From CBDCWA01 sp046048295 (GTDB lineage Bacteria > Pseudomonadota > Alphaproteobacteria > Rhizobiales > Hyphomicrobiaceae), in contig JBJOGJ010000250.1 in assembly GCA_046048295.1 (NCBI GenBank), positions 1 through 5,553 of the forward strand: DNA of 5,553 nt. Reading direction: 5' to 3'. The notes beneath the pieces were generated by a model. The model was not told the DNA's origin. It worked only from the letters and a program-made list of their open reading frames with translations, and did not search any database. Positions within the stretch are counted from its first letter, which is position 1. Every line of letters starts with the position of its first letter. Position numbers and translations under genes: made by a program. This document shows, one piece after another, positions 1 through 5,553 of this stretch.

Positions 1-1
1 G

Positions 2-2527
<2,526 letters not shown>

Positions 2528-2529
2528 TA

Positions 2530-3069
2530 ATGGCACGCATCGGCTTCTACGCCGGCAGCTTCGACCCAGTGACCCACGGACATTCGGACGTGATCGTGAG
2601 GGCCTTGAGCATCGTCGATGAACTGGTAATCGGGATCGGCGTCCACCACGGCAAGGAACCGATGTTCTCCGCAAAGGAGCGGATCGCCATGCTCGAGGAG
2701 GAGACCGCGGCAATTGCCGAAAAGCAAGATGCAGAGATCCGCGTCGTCACTTTCGATAGCTTGGTCGTTGACGCAGCCCGCGAAAATGGTGCCTCCGTCA
2801 TCATCCGCGGACTCCGCGACGGAACCGACTTTGACTACGAGATTCAGATGGCAGGCATGAACTCGGACATGGCGCCGGACGTCGAGACGGTCTTCCTGCC
2901 GGCGAGCCCTGGCGTCCGTCATATCGCGGCAAGCCTGGTACGCCAGATCGCCGGCATGGGTGGCGACGTGTCGAAGTTCGTGTCGCCTCTTGTCGCGAAG
3001 CGCCTAGAAGCCAAGGTACAGGCCGCTCGTAAGAAGGGCGCAATTGCCGGTCCTGGTGCCCGCAAGTGA
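2530..3069 (+). CDS. coaD: Phosphopantetheine adenylyltransferase (PPAT)
   Basis: CoaD transfers AMP from ATP to 4'-phosphopantetheine, giving dephospho-CoA and pyrophosphate, the penultimate step of coenzyme A synthesis in the cytoplasm. The 179-residue protein opens with the nucleotidyltransferase signature GSFDPVTHGH (9–18). Ser10 and His18 match the E. coli catalytic-site Thr10 and His18. Lys42 in HHGKEPMF is conserved. IIRGLRDGTDFDYE (91–104) carries Arg93 and Arg96, equivalent to E. coli Arg88 and Arg91. The late phosphate-contact motif reads HIAASLVR (131–138), whereas E. coli has ISSSLVK; only the last serine is kept. The protein is about 20 residues longer than E. coli CoaD, mainly through a basic, Ala/Gly-rich C-terminal tail (about 162–179). 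The ATG at 2530 is supported by the family's usual start just before the first beta strand and by an AGGA six bases upstream. It lies two bases after gyrA, so co-transcription and translational coupling are likely. Confidence 0.97.
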   Translation: MARIGFYAGSFDPVTHGHSDVIVRALSIVDELVIGIGVHHGKEPMFSAKERIAMLEEETAAIAEKQDAEIRVVTFDSLVVDAARENGASVIIRGLRDGTDFDYEIQMAGMNSDMAPDVETVFLPASPGVRHIAASLVRQIAGMGGDVSKFVSPLVAKRLEAKVQAARKKGAIAGPGARK

Positions 3070-3121
3070 GGGACCGACCAGACCACTGGCGTTGTGCAGT
3101 GTTTCACCATAATTTCGGCTT

Positions 3122-3155
3122 CGCCGTCGGGCATGAGAGCCCGGACTTGTCGGCG
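3122..3155 (+). other. Possible hairpin in the coaD–ppi intergenic region
   Basis: The 111-base gap between coaD and the next gene contains CGGGC (3128–3132) and GCCCG (3139–3143) around a six-base loop. The stem can extend by two pairs past a one-base bulge. CGCCG (3122–3126) and CGGCG (3151–3155) could pair outside it as an alternative closing stem. No real T-run follows (only TTGT), so this is not a convincing intrinsic terminator. It may be a weak attenuator or 5'-leader structure of the cyclophilin unit, or chance in GC-rich DNA. I see no small ORF with a good ribosome site in this gap. Confidence 0.25.
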
Positions 3156-3167
3156 TGACACATCGTG

Positions 3168-3175
3168 AGAGGGAG
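3168..3175 (+). promoter_or_regulatory. Ribosome binding site that fixes the lipoprotein cyclophilin start
   Basis: The purine run AGAGGGAG places its AGGGA core six bases ahead of the ATG at 3181. An in-frame GTG at 3175 would directly abut this core and leave no spacer, so the ATG is preferred. Starting at 3181 also gives a clean lipoprotein signal with one arginine directly after the initiator methionine. Confidence 0.7.
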
Positions 3176-3180
3176 TGACC

Positions 3181-3765
3181 ATGCGCATTCTGGCCCTGGC
3201 CCTGGGTTTTCTGCTGCTTGCAGCCTGCTCGGGCGAACCGCCCTCTGCGAGCATCCCGCAACAAACCGCCGACGCAGCCGTGGAAGCGTCACCCGAAAAT
3301 ACGCTGGTGATGGAACTGGAGCACGGCAAGGTTACGATCGCGCTGCGCCCTGACCTCGCACCGAAGCATGTGGAGCGCGTCAAGAAACTTGCCCGCGAGA
3401 AATTCTACGACGGCCTCGTCTTCCACCGCGTGATCTCGGGCTTCATGGCGCAGTCGGGCGATCCGACCGGCACAGGGACCGGCGGTTCGAAATATGGCAC
3501 CATCCCTGCCGAATTCACCCAGGAGCCGTTTGTGGAAGGTACTCTGGGTGCCGCCCGGACCCAGAACCCGAACAGCGCCAATTCCCAGTTCTTTATATGT
3601 CTGGCCCCGGCACCGCACTTGAACGGGCAGTATACCGTCTGGGGCAAGGTGATGTCCGGCATGGAGGCGGTGCATAAGATCAAAAAGGGTGCTCCGGGCT
3701 CCGGACAGGTTGACGGACCGGACAAGATCGTGAAGGCCTATCTGCTATCCGACGCCAAGAGCTGA
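3181..3765 (+). CDS. Cyclophilin-type peptidyl-prolyl cis-trans isomerase, predicted lipoprotein
   Basis: This enzyme isomerises X-Pro peptide bonds and should help proteins fold outside the cytoplasm. Starting at the ATG at 3181 it has 194 residues. MR is followed by a hydrophobic stretch (3–15) and the lipobox LAAC, so Cys16 should be lipidated after signal peptidase II cleavage. The next residue is Ser, not the Asp that retains lipoproteins in the inner membrane of enterobacteria. A Pro/Ala/Ser-rich tether (about 17–39) leads to the cyclophilin domain (40 to about 190). The domain shows FHRVISGFMAQ (81–91, catalytic Arg83), the GTGTGGS loop and SANSQFFIC (132–140). The position of human cyclophilin A Trp121, which binds cyclosporin A, is His146, so weak drug binding is inferred. 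It resembles rhizobial genes called ppiA or ppi, but the symbol is applied inconsistently and is left blank. The next gene is a close paralogue 31 bases downstream. Confidence 0.93.
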   Translation: MRILALALGFLLLAACSGEPPSASIPQQTADAAVEASPENTLVMELEHGKVTIALRPDLAPKHVERVKKLAREKFYDGLVFHRVISGFMAQSGDPTGTGTGGSKYGTIPAEFTQEPFVEGTLGAARTQNPNSANSQFFICLAPAPHLNGQYTVWGKVMSGMEAVHKIKKGAPGSGQVDGPDKIVKAYLLSDAKS

Positions 3766-3784
3766 TACACGGTAAACGAACACA

Positions 3785-3790
3785 AAGGAG
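3785..3790 (+). promoter_or_regulatory. Strong Shine-Dalgarno AAGGAG for the second cyclophilin gene
   Basis: AAGGAG lies six bases before the ATG at 3797 and is the best ribosome binding site in the window. It suggests efficient independent initiation of the cytoplasmic cyclophilin, even though the gene is probably co-transcribed with the one before it. Confidence 0.75.
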
Positions 3791-3796
3791 AGCCGC

Positions 3797-4273
3797 ATGG
3801 CCGACATCAAGGATCCTGAAAACACTCTTATCATGGACATGACCCACGGCCAGGTGGTGATCGAGTTGCGCCCGGACCTGGCGCCGAAACACGTCGAGCG
3901 ACTGAAGACCTTGGCGCGTGACAAGTTCTACGATGGCATCGTGTTCCACCGCGTGATCGAGGGCTTCATGGCGCAGACCGGTTGCCCGGAAGGCCGGGGC
4001 ACTGGCAAGTCGAGCTATCCGAACCTGCCGGCCGAGTTCAATTCAGAACCTCACGTCCGCGGCATCTGCTCCATGGCCCGTTCGTCGATGCCCGACAGTG
4101 CCAACAGCCAGTTCTTCATCTGCTTCAAGGATGCGAGATTCCTCGACAATCAGTATACCGTCTGGGGCAAGGTCATCGAAGGCATGGAGAACGTCGACAA
4201 GATCAAACGCGGCGAGCCCGTCGAGAACCCCGACCGGATAAACACGCTGCGCGTTGCTGCCGACGTGATGTAG
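3797..4273 (+). CDS. ppiB: Cyclophilin-type peptidyl-prolyl cis-trans isomerase, cytoplasmic
   Basis: This is a 158-residue single-domain cyclophilin expected to speed proline isomerisation during folding in the cytoplasm. There is no signal peptide: the N-terminus (MADIKDPENT) is polar and charged. Family motifs are FHRVIEGFMAQ (50–60, catalytic Arg52), the glycine loop CPEGRGTGKSSY, PAEF, SANSQFFIC (101–109, with Gln105 and Phe106) and QYTVWGKV. The position equivalent to cyclophilin A Trp121 is Phe115, as in other bacterial PpiB proteins, so low cyclosporin sensitivity is inferred. It aligns without gaps to the domain of the upstream lipoprotein cyclophilin over 133 residues; I count 87 identities by hand. 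Adjacency and similarity indicate a tandem duplication followed by divergence in location. The start is fixed by a strong AAGGAG. A terminator-like hairpin 28 bases after the stop probably ends this transcription unit. Confidence 0.95.
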   Translation: MADIKDPENTLIMDMTHGQVVIELRPDLAPKHVERLKTLARDKFYDGIVFHRVIEGFMAQTGCPEGRGTGKSSYPNLPAEFNSEPHVRGICSMARSSMPDSANSQFFICFKDARFLDNQYTVWGKVIEGMENVDKIKRGEPVENPDRINTLRVAADVM

Positions 4274-4301
4274 ACTCGGCGTAACGCCATTGGGAAATAC
4301 G

Positions 4302-4332
4302 GGGCTTCTGTTCATGTGGCAGAAGCCCTTAT
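4302..4332 (+). terminator. Putative intrinsic terminator between ppiB and queA
   Basis: GGGCTTCTG (4302–4310) and CAGAAGCCC (4320–4328) form a perfect nine-base-pair stem with a nine-base loop. The loop can shorten to five bases through two G-T wobble pairs. The stem is followed by TTAT, a short and imperfect T-rich tract. Its position just after ppiB fits transcription termination. The T-tract is weak, and the structure ends only 14 bases before the queA start codon, so a role as a queA leader or attenuator is an alternative. Confidence 0.6.
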
Positions 4333-4342
4333 CTATTGAGAC

Positions 4343-5431
4343 ATGCGCACAGACCTCTTCGACTTCGAGCTGCCCGAAACCCGGATTGCGCTCTACCCGG
4401 CCGAGCCGCGCGATGCGGCGCGGCTGCTCGTCGTGCAGCCAGACGGCATGCCGGAGCTTGCTGATCGCACCGTTCGCGATCTGCCCGAATTGCTGCGCCC
4501 GGGTGACGCTCTCGTGCTGAACAACACGCGAGTCATCCCCGCGGCACTGTCTGGACGTCGCATCCGCGGTGCGACCGCCTCGACCGTCCATTTCAATCTC
4601 ACCAGACACGTTGACGCTGCGACTTGGCGGGCCTTTGCACGTCCGGCCAAACGTCTCGCCGTCGGCGATCTTGTGCAGTTCTCGGAGAATGGCCGCGTCT
4701 GCATGGCGGGAGATCTCTCCGCACGCGTATTGGAAAAGCTTGACGCCGGCGAGGTCGTGCTCGCCTTCTCGCTGTCCGGTGCCTACCTCGACGAAGCGCT
4801 GGCCGCGCTTGGCGATATGCCGCTTCCGCCGTACATCGCAAGCAGGCGTCCGGCCGGTCCCGGTGATCGCGATACCTACCAGACGATCTACGCCGCCAAG
4901 GACGGTGCCGTGGCGGCACCTACTGCAGGGTTCCATATGACCGAGCAGCTCTTTGCGGCGCTCGAAGAACGAGGTGTCTCGCGCCAATTCGTGACGCTGC
5001 ATGTCGGTGCCGGCACGTTCATGCCGGTCAAGGCGGCGGATACCGGCGATCACGTCATGCACTCGGAGTGGTGCACGGTGTCGGCCCAAACGGCAGATGC
5101 CCTCAATGCCGTCCGCGCCGCCGGCGGCCGCATCGTGGCGGTCGGCACGACATCGCTCCGCGTACTCGAGAGCGCAGCCGACGAAAACGGCATTATCCGG
5201 CCGTTCGCCGGCGACACTGACATATTCATCACGCCTGGCTATCGCTTCCGCGGCATCGACCTGCTGATGACCAACTTCCACCTGCCGCGTTCGACACTAT
5301 TCATGCTGGTATCTGCTTTTTCCGGTCTCGATGCTATGAAGCGCGCCTATGCCCATGCCATCGCTGCAGACTATCGCTTCTATTCGTATGGCGATGCCTG
5401 CCTGCTGCACCCTGCCCCGGATGCCAAATGA
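4343..5431 (+). CDS. queA: S-adenosylmethionine:tRNA ribosyltransferase-isomerase
   Basis: QueA transfers and rearranges the ribose of S-adenosylmethionine onto 7-aminomethyl-7-deazaguanine (preQ1) already placed in tRNA, giving epoxyqueuosine. This follows the Tgt base exchange in queuosine synthesis at wobble position 34 of tRNAs for Asp, Asn, His and Tyr. The 362-residue length is close to that of E. coli QueA (356). Recognisable family segments are the N-terminal DLFDFELPETRIALYPAEPR, NNTRVIPA (60–67), the glycine/proline-rich GDMPLPPYI, APTAGFHMT (192–200), TLHVGAGTF (218–226), GTTSLR (268–273), TNFHLP (310–315) and a C-terminal YRFYSYGDACLL. No frameshift or missing block is seen. The ATG at 4343 gives the family's standard N-terminus, but only a poor GAG lies upstream, very close to the ATG, so the ribosome site is weak. 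A terminator-like hairpin sits just ahead. The stop overlaps the tgt start (ATGA), indicating an operon and coupled translation. Confidence 0.97.
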   Translation: MRTDLFDFELPETRIALYPAEPRDAARLLVVQPDGMPELADRTVRDLPELLRPGDALVLNNTRVIPAALSGRRIRGATASTVHFNLTRHVDAATWRAFARPAKRLAVGDLVQFSENGRVCMAGDLSARVLEKLDAGEVVLAFSLSGAYLDEALAALGDMPLPPYIASRRPAGPGDRDTYQTIYAAKDGAVAAPTAGFHMTEQLFAALEERGVSRQFVTLHVGAGTFMPVKAADTGDHVMHSEWCTVSAQTADALNAVRAAGGRIVAVGTTSLRVLESAADENGIIRPFAGDTDIFITPGYRFRGIDLLMTNFHLPRSTLFMLVSAFSGLDAMKRAYAHAIAADYRFYSYGDACLLHPAPDAK

Positions 5432-5553
5432 CGCACGACGAGCAAGCCACATTCGGCTTTACGCTGCACAAGACGGACGGTCTGGCCCGCCTCGGGGAGG
5501 TACGGACAGGGCGAGGGATCGTGCGGACGCCAGCCTTCATGCCCGTTGGCACC
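5428..5553 (+). CDS. tgt: Queuine/preQ1 tRNA-guanine transglycosylase (3'-truncated by window edge)
   Basis: Bacterial Tgt swaps guanine-34 of GUN-anticodon tRNAs for preQ1, the step before QueA. Only the first 42 residues are present. After a short polar leader they show TDGLARLGEVRTGRG followed by VRTPAFMPVGT, which matches the start of the Tgt barrel (E. coli has TDGRARRGR and ETPCFMPVGT). The catalytic aspartates lie beyond the window, so activity cannot be judged. The ATG at 5428 shares four bases (ATGA) with the queA stop and has no strong Shine-Dalgarno, so re-initiation by ribosomes leaving queA is likely. The family match and the queA neighbour make the assignment firm despite the short fragment. 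Confidence 0.92.
   Translation, partial: MTHDEQATFGFTLHKTDGLARLGEVRTGRGIVRTPAFMPVGT

Noticed and set aside
3085..3113. Possible promoter before the lipoprotein cyclophilin, with CATAAT at 3108–3113 as a -10 box
   Set aside because: The -10 match is good, but no convincing -35 lies 16–18 bases upstream; TTGTGC at 3092 is only 10 bases away. Not enough to call.
3175..3180. GTG at 3175 as start of the lipoprotein cyclophilin
   Set aside because: The ribosome-site core would directly abut this codon. The ATG at 3181 has a proper six-base spacer and a clean signal peptide.
4274..4342. preQ1 riboswitch in front of queA
   Set aside because: The leader is too short, and I see no preQ1-type pseudoknot pattern; the only clear structure is a simple terminator-like stem-loop.
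4043..5281. Long open frame of about 412 codons on the - strand, antisense to ppiB and queA
   Set aside because: It lies opposite two well-supported genes, its translation resembles no family I know, and long antisense frames are expected in GC-rich DNA.

Overview
This 5.55 kb window is a compact stretch of housekeeping chromosome. All genes lie on the + strand. The base composition is GC-rich, and the gene order is gyrA – coaD – two cyclophilin genes – queA – tgt. From general knowledge, this order and the protein flavour (for example the GyrA quinolone-region sequence and the CoaD motif variant) point to an alphaproteobacterium, most likely of the Hyphomicrobiales (Rhizobiales; Rhizobiaceae or Phyllobacteriaceae relatives). 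I cannot name a genus from the sequence alone.

Layout. Bases 2–2527 carry the 3' part of gyrA (DNA gyrase subunit A). Roughly the first 72 residues, by E. coli numbering, lie outside the window. Its tandem stop codons (TGA TAA) run into the start of coaD (2530–3069), phosphopantetheine adenylyltransferase of coenzyme A synthesis. A 111-base gap with some hairpin potential follows. Then come two adjacent, clearly paralogous cyclophilin-type peptidyl-prolyl isomerases. The first (3181–3765) has a lipoprotein signal and should sit in the periplasm, anchored to a membrane. The second (3797–4273) has no signal and should be cytoplasmic. A strong terminator-like hairpin (4302–4328) separates them from queA (4343–5431). 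queA overlaps the start of tgt (5428 to the window end) by four bases. QueA and Tgt act in the same pathway, the synthesis of queuosine at the wobble position of certain tRNAs.

Functional view. The window reads as three small units: gyrA–coaD, the cyclophilin pair, and queA–tgt. The first and third look translationally coupled. I see no mobile element, CRISPR array, tRNA, rRNA, prophage trace or cryptic defence system, and no gene-free stretch longer than 111 bases. Nothing here supports a previously undescribed system. The points most worth a second look are the duplicated cyclophilins with split localisation, the hairpin directly in front of queA, the acidic insertion in the GyrA C-terminal domain and the altered serine motif of CoaD.
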